DNA of 40,973 nt from CAUZFZ01 sp963579025. Its GTDB lineage: Bacteria; Planctomycetota; Planctomycetia; Planctomycetales; Planctomycetaceae. Positions 34,199 through 40,973 of the stretch are shown here, one piece after another (position 1 is the stretch's first letter; each line of letters opens with the position of its first letter). The translations under genes were made by a program, and so were the position numbers. The stretch covers positions 1-40,973 of the forward strand of contig CAUZFZ010000097.1 in assembly GCA_963579025.1 (NCBI GenBank), given 5' to 3'. The notes below the pieces were generated by a model that saw only the letters and a program-made list of their open reading frames with translations, had not been told where the DNA came from and did not search any database.

Positions 34199-36019
34199 TT
34201 ATGGGGACCGGGTCGGTGTTGACTTGCTGAGACCGAGCGCACGCAGTCTGTTGTCGGGGACTTTTCCGTCTGACATCCAGCCTCGTTCGCGGTTGTAGTG
34301 GCCGATCACGGATTGAAGTTGTGACCGGTCGATCGCGGCTTGAGGTGACGTGTCTGATGTCAATCCGTCGTTGAAGAACCGCGGAGGCAGTGTGTCTTCG
34401 GATGGGGTCCAGCCGTGTCGGACGTTGAAGACCTTGCGGGCTGTCACGATGCGGTTCGCGATGGTTTGCAGTTCCGTGACGCTCAGTTCAAAGCCGGTCA
34501 CCAGATGCAGCATTTCGCCCATCGCGGCGAGTCGATCATCGAAGACTCCGCGCAGGAAGCGGCACAGAATCAGTGAGTCCATCAGCGCGGATTCGTCCTC
34601 AGTGGCGATGGCCAGTGGAACTGAGGATTCCTCGATGTGCGTGCGGTCGACCTGATCGGAGAAGTCGACCTGATACGCTCCGGAGCGGTTGTGATCAGCG
34701 CCGCGCGTGCCGACCGCGAAACCGAGTGCCATGGTCTGCAGAGCACGGGGTTCGTAGCCGGGAAGTTCGAGGCCTTTGACGTGGGCCGCGAAATCCTCCG
34801 AGCCCTGTCCGATCTGACGTGCGGCCAGTCGCGTACCTTCCGAGAGCAGTCGGCCGATACCGGTGCGGGAACCGATCTGTCGCAGTGTTTCGAGCAGTGC
34901 CGTGCCACTCCCGAACTTCAGGCCAGGTTCTGACAGCAGACCGCGTTCCGCGCATTCCATCGCAAAGGCAACCGTGCCCCCGGCGCTGATGGTGTCCAGA
35001 CCCAGGTCGTCGCACAGTCTCGCAGCCTGGAGCACGGTCTGCGGATCGGAGATTCCACACAGCGGACCCAGGGCAAACAGACTTTCGTACTCGAGTCGGA
35101 CGCCTTCATCCTGGCCAGGCAGATGGAAAAGGTGCGCACAGCCAATTGTGCAGGCGGCACACGACTTTCGAGTGCGCTGCAGCGATTGGCTGATGGTATC
35201 GGGAGCCAGTTCTGTCGCGGACTCGAAGCTGCCCGACTGAAAGTTTCGCGTAGGCAGAGTCCCCAGTCGGTTAAAGGTCAGCAGATTGCTGACCGTGCCG
35301 AGTTCGCGGTACTTCTCGGTTTCGGGACCGAGGGATCGACGGGAGAGGTCGCGACTGTATGCAGTCAGTTCGGACGGATGCGCGAAGGGTGTGATGCGGC
35401 TGCCCCGCACACCGATCGCTTTCAGATTCTTCGAGCCCATGACCGCACCGTGACCGCCTCGGCCGGCATGCCGGCCTTCGTTAGACACAGTGGCGTAACG
35501 GACCTGGTTCTCACCTGCGGGGCCGATACACGCAAAGCGAATACCCGCGCCGAAGCGTGCATTGAGTGACTGCTCAGTGCTTTGACTGGACTGGCCCCAG
35601 ACATCGACGGCGTCCTCAAAGCGGACCGTATCATCCTCGATCAGCAGTGTGGTCGGCGCCGTGGCCCGGCCGATAATCATGATTGCGTCGTAGCCGCACT
35701 TCTTTCCGGCAATGGCAAACGATGACGACGACAGTGAGTCGTTGATGCGTTCGGTCAACGGGGATTTGGCCAACACGGCGAATTTGGCCGAGGTCGTCAG
35801 CGGACTGCCCACCAGCGGGCTGAAGACGAACAGCAGTGGTGCTTCAGGAGCGAGCGGATCAACTCCGTCGGGACAGTGTTCCAGCAGCAGCCACGTTCCC
35901 AGGCCTGTTCCGCCTATGAACTGCTTCAGGACCTCGACCGGCAGGTCGATGCACTCACTGGTCCCAGTGGTCAGATCGATCTTCAGGCAGCGGCCGTGAT
36001 ACCCGGGCGGTGGTGACAT
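34199..36019 (-). CDS. Aldehyde:ferredoxin oxidoreductase-like (AOR family) enzyme
   Basis: The 606-residue product has the AOR architecture: N-terminal domain YHGRCLKIDLTTGTSECIDL, FIGGTGLGTWLLLEH, SPLVGSPLTTSAKFAVLAKS, then YATVSNEGRHAGRGGHGAVM and GSKNLKAIGVRG of the pterin-binding half. The 4Fe-4S cysteines are CAACTIGC (about residues 285-293) plus a fourth in LILCRFLRG (about 487), at spacing matching characterised AORs. Other conserved segments are LEYESLFALGPLCGI, DTISAGGTVAFAMECAERG and the C-terminal FNVRHGWTPSEDTLPPRFF. Such enzymes hold a tungsten (or molybdenum) bis-pterin and oxidise aldehydes with ferredoxin. No ferredoxin or cofactor gene is nearby. Its start lies 3 nt after the helicase stop. 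Confidence 0.93.
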   Translation of the reverse strand: MSPPPGYHGRCLKIDLTTGTSECIDLPVEVLKQFIGGTGLGTWLLLEHCPDGVDPLAPEAPLLFVFSPLVGSPLTTSAKFAVLAKSPLTERINDSLSSSSFAIAGKKCGYDAIMIIGRATAPTTLLIEDDTVRFEDAVDVWGQSSQSTEQSLNARFGAGIRFACIGPAGENQVRYATVSNEGRHAGRGGHGAVMGSKNLKAIGVRGSRITPFAHPSELTAYSRDLSRRSLGPETEKYRELGTVSNLLTFNRLGTLPTRNFQSGSFESATELAPDTISQSLQRTRKSCAACTIGCAHLFHLPGQDEGVRLEYESLFALGPLCGISDPQTVLQAARLCDDLGLDTISAGGTVAFAMECAERGLLSEPGLKFGSGTALLETLRQIGSRTGIGRLLSEGTRLAARQIGQGSEDFAAHVKGLELPGYEPRALQTMALGFAVGTRGADHNRSGAYQVDFSDQVDRTHIEESSVPLAIATEDESALMDSLILCRFLRGVFDDRLAAMGEMLHLVTGFELSVTELQTIANRIVTARKVFNVRHGWTPSEDTLPPRFFNDGLTSDTSPQAAIDRSQLQSVIGHYNRERGWMSDGKVPDNRLRALGLSKSTPTRSP

Positions 36020-36022
36020 GGT

Positions 36023-37255
36023 TCAGGCCCAAGCCGTGCGCGGGCCGGTGCCAACGTGACTGGGGCCGGCGACCGGCCGGCAGGGTTCAAAGCCCTCGAT
36101 GCAGTATTGATCCAGTATCAGGTTGATCCGCATTTCGATTTGCGTCAGTTGGGAACCCTGGTCCCGGGTCGCAAAAGTGATTGCCTGGCCCGGTGTTGAT
36201 GACGACAGACGGCCGGTTCGTCCCACTCGGTGGACGTAGTCGTCGCAGTATTCGGGGATGTCGTAATTGATGATGTGTGAGATACCGCCGACATCGATTC
36301 CTCGCCCCACAACGTCGGTCGCGATCAACAGACGAACCTCCCCGGATCGGAAGCGTTTCATGACGCTGTCACGTTTGGGCTGAGGCAGATCACCGTGCAG
36401 ATGAGCGACGTCAGGCAATCGGCGGCGGAATTTCTCGTAGAGAAGGTCGGCGCCCCGTTTTGTGCGGGAGAAAACGAGCGCCTGTTGCGGCCGTGCCTGA
36501 GCCAGCAGCTTAACGAGCGTCGCGAATTTCCGGTCGGCGTCGACGGTAATGTAGAATTGCTCGACCTCACTGGTGACGACGACGTCCTGCGACTGATCGA
36601 CCATCTGGGGGTCGCGCATGTAACGCCGGGCCAGTCGCTCGACATCGGGCGGCATTGTGGCGGTGAGCATCATGGTCTGCCGCTCGGACGGACAACGTCG
36701 CAGAATCTTTTCGATGTCCGGGCGAAAGCCGATATCGAGCATGCGGTCCGCTTCATCGAGAACGACGACGTCCAGCATGGAGACGTCGAGCGATCCGCGG
36801 CCAATCAGATCGATGATCCGGCCCGGAGTTCCAATCACGATCTGGGCGCCGGACTGCAGTTGCTCGACCTGCCGCTGGATCGATTTGCCGCCGACGATGC
36901 AGGCGACTCGGCACGGATGGTTCACGGCCAGTTTACGGGCTTCAGCCGCAACCTGCTCGCTGAGCTCCCGCGTCGGCGTCAGGACCATGGCCAGAGGGCG
37001 TTTGACTTCGTGGTCGATCCGTTCAAGGATCGGGATCACGAAAGCCGCCGTTTTCCCGGTTCCCGTATGAGCCTGACCGATTCCATCCCGCCCTGTGAGG
37101 ACTACTGGAAGAAACTGAGCCTGAATTGGGCTGGGTGTTTTGTAGCCCACAGTTTCAATGGCCGACATCATGATGGGGCTGAGTCCGAACTGCTCGAAGC
37201 CCTGTTCCTCGTCCGCTGCATCCTGTTCCAACGCATCTCGATTTTCCTGATCCAA
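36023..37255 (-). CDS. DEAD-box ATP-dependent RNA helicase
   Basis: The 410-residue product contains all the DEAD-box motifs in order: Q motif (FEQFGLSPIMMSAIETVGYK, TPSPIQAQFLP), motif I AHTGTGKT, Ia PTREL, GG and TPGR (Ib), II DEAD, III TAT, then the second RecA domain with FSRTKRGADLL, IATDVVGRGIDVGGISHIIN and VI HRVGRTGRLSS. The C-terminal tail is short (about 25 residues), with no RNA-binding extension, so it is a minimal RhlE/CsdA-type enzyme that unwinds RNA in ribosome assembly or decay. It starts at TTG 37255, which is supported by a strong Shine-Dalgarno. The AOR-like gene follows by 3 nt on the same transcript. Confidence 0.95.
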   Translation of the reverse strand: MDQENRDALEQDAADEEQGFEQFGLSPIMMSAIETVGYKTPSPIQAQFLPVVLTGRDGIGQAHTGTGKTAAFVIPILERIDHEVKRPLAMVLTPTRELSEQVAAEARKLAVNHPCRVACIVGGKSIQRQVEQLQSGAQIVIGTPGRIIDLIGRGSLDVSMLDVVVLDEADRMLDIGFRPDIEKILRRCPSERQTMMLTATMPPDVERLARRYMRDPQMVDQSQDVVVTSEVEQFYITVDADRKFATLVKLLAQARPQQALVFSRTKRGADLLYEKFRRRLPDVAHLHGDLPQPKRDSVMKRFRSGEVRLLIATDVVGRGIDVGGISHIINYDIPEYCDDYVHRVGRTGRLSSSTPGQAITFATRDQGSQLTQIEMRINLILDQYCIEGFEPCRPVAGPSHVGTGPRTAWA

Positions 37256-37262
37256 TGAATCT

Positions 37263-37268
37263 CTCCCT
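37263..37268 (-). promoter_or_regulatory. Shine-Dalgarno that fixes the helicase TTG start
   Basis: On the minus strand AGGGAG at 37268-37263 lies 7 nt before TTG at 37255; no ATG or GTG exists between it and the Q-motif region, so the rare TTG start is well supported. Confidence 0.75.
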
Positions 37269-37579
37269 GCGAGGCTATGACGTCGGCGTTTGGTCCGCCC
37301 GTACGTCCAATGCTCGCTGATGTGCCCGGTCTGATCGAGAGCTGTTCACGCTGCCAATGACCGGCGGGTCTGTTTCGGCGTCGAAATCAGAAGCGGGCGC
37401 TGAAGGCGAAAACGTCTATCAACAGACGCGCCCAACGCGCTCGGGCTCGAACGGCCCATTCCTGTTCCCAACAAATTACTCGCACAGGATACACCGATAC
37501 CGCTTCCAGCGGAAACCCGGCAATTGCGGAATCGCAGGTGATCTGCACAGCAGCCTGGATTCATATGTACTCTGAACAG
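37269..37579. other. Intergenic stretch, no gene seen
   Basis: Only short chance frames occur here. It should hold the promoter of the minus-strand helicase/AOR unit, but I see no -10/-35 pair strong enough to list. A run of CGCGCCCAACGCGC-like GC symmetry lies near 37428-37440. Confidence 0.4.
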
Positions 37580-37621
37580 AAAAAGGGGCGAGACAGGGGT
37601 GTTGAATCCTGCTCCGCCCCT
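37580..37621 (-). terminator. Rho-independent terminator of the poly-Gly protein gene
   Basis: On the minus strand a stem (AGGGGCGGAGCAGG, 37621-37608, pairing with CCTGTCTCGCCCCT, 37597-37584, with a bulge) is followed at once by TTTTT (37584-37580). It lies 39 nt past the stop codon of the gene at 37661-39517. Confidence 0.85.
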
Positions 37622-37660
37622 GTGTCATCAGAGTTTTGGCAATACTGGAGAGGGCCGTGT

Positions 37661-39517
37661 TCAGTTTCGGGGCACGATCGGGAAGAAACCGCTCTGGCTC
37701 CGCTTTCCGAACGGCTCGATGCGCGTCAAGTCGATCGATTGCAGTCCACCACCACCAATCTGGTCGGCAAATCGGGCGTAGTTGGATCCGGTCTGGGCTC
37801 GTGAATCATCCGGAACGAACTCGCCGAAGATTGCATCAATTCCGAATGCCGCCACATTGAACTGAGTCAGGTCTGTCGAGTGCTCTGCGAATGACTCGAT
37901 GATCATCTGCCAGCGGTCCTCGTCAATCGTCGCGGTCGTCTCTGTGCCGGACTCGGGCAAGAACACAGATTCTACTTGCAATATAACGTTGATTATACCA
38001 GCGGTCTGGACAAAGAGTGGACCTCGTTGCGGCCGTCGGGCCAGATCAAAGGCGGCCCCGAGAGTTCCTGGCTCAACCGAGACTCCGTCGTCGAAGAAAT
38101 CACCCGGATGGTTGATCGTCTGTTCAAGAAACGCACGGCCAATGTACTGCATGAATGGATTGTCGGGCTCTCCGAAAATCGTCTGTTGGTCGCGGAAGAA
38201 CGCGCGATTCTCGTCCGTTGAACCGGGCGCTTGCAAATTGGCAAACGGCAGCAACGGCAGCTCATTGTCTTCAGTCCACAGGAGTGGCGTTGTGGGGCGA
38301 TTCAGATAATCGACTGCCTGAGAATTGCCCTGGTCCGCCCGCCGATCAAGGTGCAGGTGGGAGTCAGAATTCGAGAATCCCGCCTGCCGGGCCAGCCGGT
38401 CCGCCCCTCGAATTGACGCGATGCCTGTCCGATTGAGTTCCCGGTCTACCGTCGCATCCAGAGGCGCGTATTGAGCGACGCCCGGCGCCCAGCCAACGTT
38501 GGTCATGTCCTCGAAGGCACGTTGATACGTGATCTCGGTCGCAACCTGGCCAGCAACAGGCATGTCCGGATCAAAGCCGGCCAGTGCATCTCGGATACCC
38601 TGAAACGTCTGGAGAACGCGTTCGTACCGAACTGTGTCCGGTCTGCGGTCAAAACGGACGACCTTAAAGATCTCCGTATTCTGGTTATTGTTGTTCCCCA
38701 TCACCGTCGGGAGCGTTCCGATGACCTGCGCCAGCACGGTGGGCATCTGGTTACCGCCACCTCCACCACCACCACCACCACCACCGCCGCCTCCACCGGT
38801 CGTGGTGGTTGGCAACATGATGTCGATCACCTGCACAACATAGGCGGCGGGATCCACCTGCGCAGCCAGCGCATCACCGACGTAAAGAAAGTCGCCTGAC
38901 TGGAGTCGACTGGAAATGATTCCCACCGCATTCGCGTTGTTATTATTGCCGCCACCTCCGCCACCTCCGCCACCACCCCCACCGCCTCCCATTTGGTTAA
39001 ACCGAACGTTGACGATGACACCGTTGACCTGACTGAATGGCCCCACCGGCAGGGTGGTCATCATCATTCCTTGACCCTGGCCCATCGCAACTCGAGCCAT
39101 ACCGAGCGAGTCCGGATTGACGATAGCGACGTCGCGGTCCTCTCCGATATTGCCGAACACCGTGTTAAACTGCAGATTGTTTCCCGAGAGAATGTCCTCG
39201 CGGTTTGATTGCAGAAAACGAATCGACAACTCCACCTGCTGCTGCGCGATGATGTGGTTGCGGATTATGCTTCGGGCGGCGTCGGTTATGCGCGGGTTGT
39301 TAACGTCGCCTTCCAGCACACGCTGAACCAGAGAAATTCGATCCTGGTCGAGCACCGTGTCGAATATGAACTGCACTTCGGGCAGGAGCAGGTCCGGAAT
39401 CCGCGCTGGGATATTGTCTGGGCTCAGGTTGTCTCCGGTTGTCTGCTGGGCAATTGCCTGTGCCGCCACACCAACCGTCATTACCGCTGCGAGGAAAGCT
39501 GCCAGATTGCGTTTCAT
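37661..39517 (-). CDS. Secreted protein with two poly-glycine tracts, unknown function
   Basis: From ATG 39517 the product has 618 residues with a signal peptide (MKRNLAAFLAAVMTVGVAAQ, cleavage near AIAQ-QTT). The N-terminal part is helical and charged (FDTVLDQDRISLVQRVLEGD). Two homopolymers follow: 14 Gly then NNNN (about 177-194) and 15 Gly (about 241-255), flanking a short globular stretch (SGDFLYVGDALAAQVDPAAY). The C-terminal half (about 290-618) is mixed alpha/beta and has SFAEHSTDLTQFNVAAFGID near the end. I recognise no family. It may be a planctomycete surface or cell-wall protein, with the Gly tracts as flexible linkers. It has its own terminator and a candidate promoter, so it is probably monocistronic. 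Confidence 0.75.
   Translation of the reverse strand: MKRNLAAFLAAVMTVGVAAQAIAQQTTGDNLSPDNIPARIPDLLLPEVQFIFDTVLDQDRISLVQRVLEGDVNNPRITDAARSIIRNHIIAQQQVELSIRFLQSNREDILSGNNLQFNTVFGNIGEDRDVAIVNPDSLGMARVAMGQGQGMMMTTLPVGPFSQVNGVIVNVRFNQMGGGGGGGGGGGGGGNNNNANAVGIISSRLQSGDFLYVGDALAAQVDPAAYVVQVIDIMLPTTTTGGGGGGGGGGGGGGGNQMPTVLAQVIGTLPTVMGNNNNQNTEIFKVVRFDRRPDTVRYERVLQTFQGIRDALAGFDPDMPVAGQVATEITYQRAFEDMTNVGWAPGVAQYAPLDATVDRELNRTGIASIRGADRLARQAGFSNSDSHLHLDRRADQGNSQAVDYLNRPTTPLLWTEDNELPLLPFANLQAPGSTDENRAFFRDQQTIFGEPDNPFMQYIGRAFLEQTINHPGDFFDDGVSVEPGTLGAAFDLARRPQRGPLFVQTAGIINVILQVESVFLPESGTETTATIDEDRWQMIIESFAEHSTDLTQFNVAAFGIDAIFGEFVPDDSRAQTGSNYARFADQIGGGGLQSIDLTRIEPFGKRSQSGFFPIVPRN
38753..38797. repeat. Poly-Gly codon tract (15 codons)
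   Basis: On the plus strand this is a run of ACC/TCC/GCC triplets, which on the coding strand are 15 consecutive GGN codons, mostly GGT. The mixed codons at the ends with pure GGT in the middle resemble a trinucleotide microsatellite that can change length in steps of one residue without breaking the frame. Confidence 0.9.
38948..38989. repeat. Poly-Gly codon tract (14 codons)
   Basis: Fourteen consecutive Gly codons on the minus strand, alternating GGC, GGT and GGA, preceded by a Met and followed by four Asn codons. The codon mix is more varied than in the second tract, suggesting that it is older or more stable. Confidence 0.9.
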
Positions 39518-39529
39518 GGGAAATTCCCG

Positions 39530-39562
39530 GATGTGAAGTGTTGGCCCGATGTGAAATGTTGG
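39530..39562. repeat. Tandem 15-bp repeat in the leader of the poly-Gly gene
   Basis: GATGTGAAGTGTTGG (39530-39544) recurs as GATGTGAAATGTTGG (39548-39562), differing at one base, with an 18-bp period. It lies 13-45 nt upstream of the start codon and could be an operator or an RNA-binding site. Confidence 0.7.
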
Positions 39563-39618
39563 ACTGGGGCAACCCGTCTGCAGAACCAGCACGAGCTGCG
39601 GAGTCCGTGAGGGTGGTC

Positions 39619-39648
39619 AATCTACCCCGGATGGATCATCTGCGTCAA
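39619..39648 (-). promoter_or_regulatory. Candidate promoter of the poly-Gly gene
   Basis: On the minus strand TTGACG (39648-39643) and TAGATT (39624-39619) are spaced by 18 nt, a fair -35/-10 pair. The leader would be about 95 nt and include the tandem repeat. Confidence 0.35.
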
Positions 39649-39950
39649 AGACAATCAACCGAGGATGCTCATTCACCGACCGGGCGGTCAGCGTGACCTG
39701 TCAAATCGGTCGCACGGGATTCCGTTCAGTTACAAAGACGGTTTTCGGCATGCAGCAGTTCCACCAATCAGCTTACGGTGTCGGGCTGCGTGATCGAATC
39801 GGTTGACCTGGAACACAAGCCCACGGCGGCCAAACGCCTCGTTGACCGACTTTTCGTTTTCTCTAAACTTCGGCCCGCGCCGGTCGAGCGTTCTTCCGTC
39901 TTGTCGGCGTGTGAACCTGTTTTGCTCCTCGGAATCCGGACAGATCGCCT
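39649..39950. other. Intergenic stretch, no gene seen
   Basis: Divergent promoter region between the poly-Gly gene and the diadenylate cyclase gene. Only short chance frames are present, and I see no clear promoter for the cyclase. Confidence 0.4.
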
Positions 39951-40880
39951 GTGGCTCGTTCTCAATTGACGGTACATGAGGAAGGACTCATCCAGGCTGC
40001 CAGTACTCTGGTGGCGGGGAAAACGGCGTCCGCGATCGTCATGCTGGCCGAGCAATCCTACAACTTTCGCGAGATTCAGAACGGGCTGGATCAGATTCCG
40101 CTGATCGTCGCGTCCGACAAAGACGACGTCATCGAAGCGGCACGCAAGGACGACGTCAATCACGTTCCATTGCTGGAAGAGCCAGAGACTCGGCAGCGGC
40201 AGGTGATCTCTGCTCTGCTGGAGGCGGTCGCCGACGAGCTGCTGAAAGCCGGCGACAGGGTCGTCGCATTATTCGCGGCATTCGAACGGGACGATCTGGA
40301 CACGCTGACGGTCATCGACCTGTCCGAGCACCTGACAAAACTCACCTCGCGCGACCTGCAGCGTCTGGAAACAACAGTACCCCTGGAGACGCTGCGACAG
40401 GTAGTGAATCTGGCTGCGGATATCGGCAAAGAAGGTCGCGAGGGACGTCGCGTTGGCTCACTGTTCGTCGTCGGAAATCACCGCAAAGTGTTGGGTCAGT
40501 CACACGAACAGATCCATGATCCGTTCAGGGGATATCCGCGAAAGGAACGGTCGCTGCGACACGCGCGCGTACGTGAAAGTGTCAAAGAACTCGCTCAGAT
40601 CGACGGTGCGTTCGTCATCGCGGCTGACGGACATGTCGAAGCTGCTGGCCGAATTCTCGATGCACCGGCCGAGGGACTGACGTTGTCGAAGGGACTGGGG
40701 GCCAGGCACTGGGCTGCCGCGGCGATTTCCAAAACGGCGAATGCCATCGCGATTGCCGTGTCTGAATCGACGGGCACGGTCCGTATCTTTCAGAACGGGA
40801 TGGTCGTGTTGCGAATCGAACCGATCGAGCGAGCCATGAAATGGCGCGATCAGGATTCGGAAGGGGCTTCGTCCGGCTAA
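39951..40880 (+). CDS. Diadenylate cyclase, DacZ-like (PK_C-like plus DAC domain)
   Basis: The 309-residue product (GTG start) ends in a DAC/DisA_N domain that makes c-di-AMP from two ATP: VGSLFVVGNHRKVLGQSHEQ, the DGA motif in AQIDGAFVIAADG, then LTLSKGLGARHWAAAAIS and ESTGTVRIFQNGMVVLRIEP (about 160-295). The usual RHR is RHW here. The first 155 residues (LIQAASTLVAGKTASAIVML, IPLIVASDKDD, GDRVVALFAAFERDDLDTLT) look like the pyruvate-kinase C-terminal-like domain of archaeal DacZ, rather than the membrane part of CdaA or the helix-hairpin part of DisA. No membrane segment is seen, so it should be cytosolic. No c-di-AMP phosphodiesterase or transporter target lies beside it. Confidence 0.88.
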   Translation: MARSQLTVHEEGLIQAASTLVAGKTASAIVMLAEQSYNFREIQNGLDQIPLIVASDKDDVIEAARKDDVNHVPLLEEPETRQRQVISALLEAVADELLKAGDRVVALFAAFERDDLDTLTVIDLSEHLTKLTSRDLQRLETTVPLETLRQVVNLAADIGKEGREGRRVGSLFVVGNHRKVLGQSHEQIHDPFRGYPRKERSLRHARVRESVKELAQIDGAFVIAADGHVEAAGRILDAPAEGLTLSKGLGARHWAAAAISKTANAIAIAVSESTGTVRIFQNGMVVLRIEPIERAMKWRDQDSEGASSG

Positions 40881-40919
40881 GGCCGCATTCAATGTTCGTA
40901 GTAGCCGGACTTGTCCGGC
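40871..40919. repeat. Three-part GTCCGGC palindrome
   Basis: GTCCGGCTA (40871-40879, covering the cyclase stop), TAGCCGGAC (40902-40910) and GTCCGGC (40913-40919) can pair in two exclusive ways: 40871-40879 with 40902-40910, or 40904-40910 with 40913-40919 around a TT loop. This may end the cyclase transcript. The last 54 nt of the window have no supportable gene. Confidence 0.65.
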
Positions 40920-40973
40920 GTCCCAGCCGCGTTGCCGCTCTTCCAGTAACTCAATCGTCTCGGGTAGTGGCAC

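Noticed and set aside
38471..38899. 142-residue plus-strand frame with a Thr run opposite the poly-Gly gene
   Set aside because: The Thr run is merely the reverse complement of the Gly codons; there is no signal peptide, domain or ribosome binding site.
38753..38989. Poly-Gly tracts as an assembly artefact
   Set aside because: Codons within the tracts are mixed and the frame continues correctly on both sides, as expected of real sequence.
40500..40973. 157-residue open frame on the minus strand reaching the window edge
   Set aside because: It is antisense to the DAC domain, whose motifs are clear. Its only regular part is the translated palindrome near 40900.

Overview
The window reads as an accessory-rich stretch of a GC-rich planctomycete chromosome (class Planctomycetia; I cannot name the genus). 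The evidence is the gene set: a PSD1-type cytochrome protein paired with a DUF1501 Tat-exported protein, a second DUF1501 gene, LamG and sialidase-like (BNR) secreted proteins, paired Gfo/Idh/MocA oxidoreductases, an Nramp-like transporter with an EF-hand insert, a giant-Gly secreted protein, and many long imperfect palindromes between genes. No tRNA, rRNA or CRISPR array was seen.

Layout. 1-3.5 kb is mobile-element debris: two truncated REP-associated (IS200-like) transposase relics fused tail to tail, a ~140-bp palindromic element, a membrane protein with a TIR-like cytosolic region (possibly 5'-frameshifted), and one intact HUH transposase. 3.5-4.7 kb (-) is a D-glutamate cyclase-like gene that has absorbed a palindromic repeat into its reading frame. 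4.8-9.4 kb (+) holds mgtE, an EVE-domain gene, a PAP2 phosphatase, a fused NuoE/NuoF-like flavoprotein and a small membrane protein. 9.5-12.6 kb (-) holds two overlapping Gfo/Idh genes and a His-rich lipoprotein. 12.8-18.5 kb (+) holds DUF1501, a secreted alpha/beta hydrolase, a YaiI/YqxD protein, an amidohydrolase and a cold-shock protein with a clear terminator. 18.8-26.5 kb (+) holds the Nramp-like transporter, a secreted sialidase-like protein, PSD1, an ORF6N gene wedged between PSD1 and DUF1501, and DUF1501. 26.5-32.7 kb (-) holds a LamG/sialidase, a MetE-like zinc methyltransferase, a nucleotidyltransferase, an MFS transporter and a LamG lipoprotein. 33-34.1 kb (+) is prfB with its programmed +1 frameshift. 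34.2-39.5 kb (-) is a tungsto-/molybdo-aldehyde:ferredoxin oxidoreductase-like gene, a DEAD-box helicase and a poly-Gly secreted protein. The window ends with a diadenylate cyclase (+) whose N-terminus resembles the pyruvate-kinase-C-like domain of archaeal DacZ.

How the genes may work together: the secreted PSD1/DUF1501, sialidase/LamG and hydrolase genes look like polymer- or glycan-directed surface functions typical of planctomycetes, alongside transport genes (Nramp-like, MFS) and cytosolic oxidoreductases. The most unusual material is structural: a four-way-junction palindrome at 30.27-30.41 kb, the double transposase relic at 0.5-0.9 kb, a repeat turned into protein inside the D-glutamate cyclase gene, and a perfect 13-bp palindrome in the ORF6N coding sequence. 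I did not find a clearly new multi-gene system; the best candidates are the Gfo/Idh pair with complementary motif losses, the three-gene nucleotidyltransferase/MetE-like/sialidase operon, and the DacZ-like cyclase.
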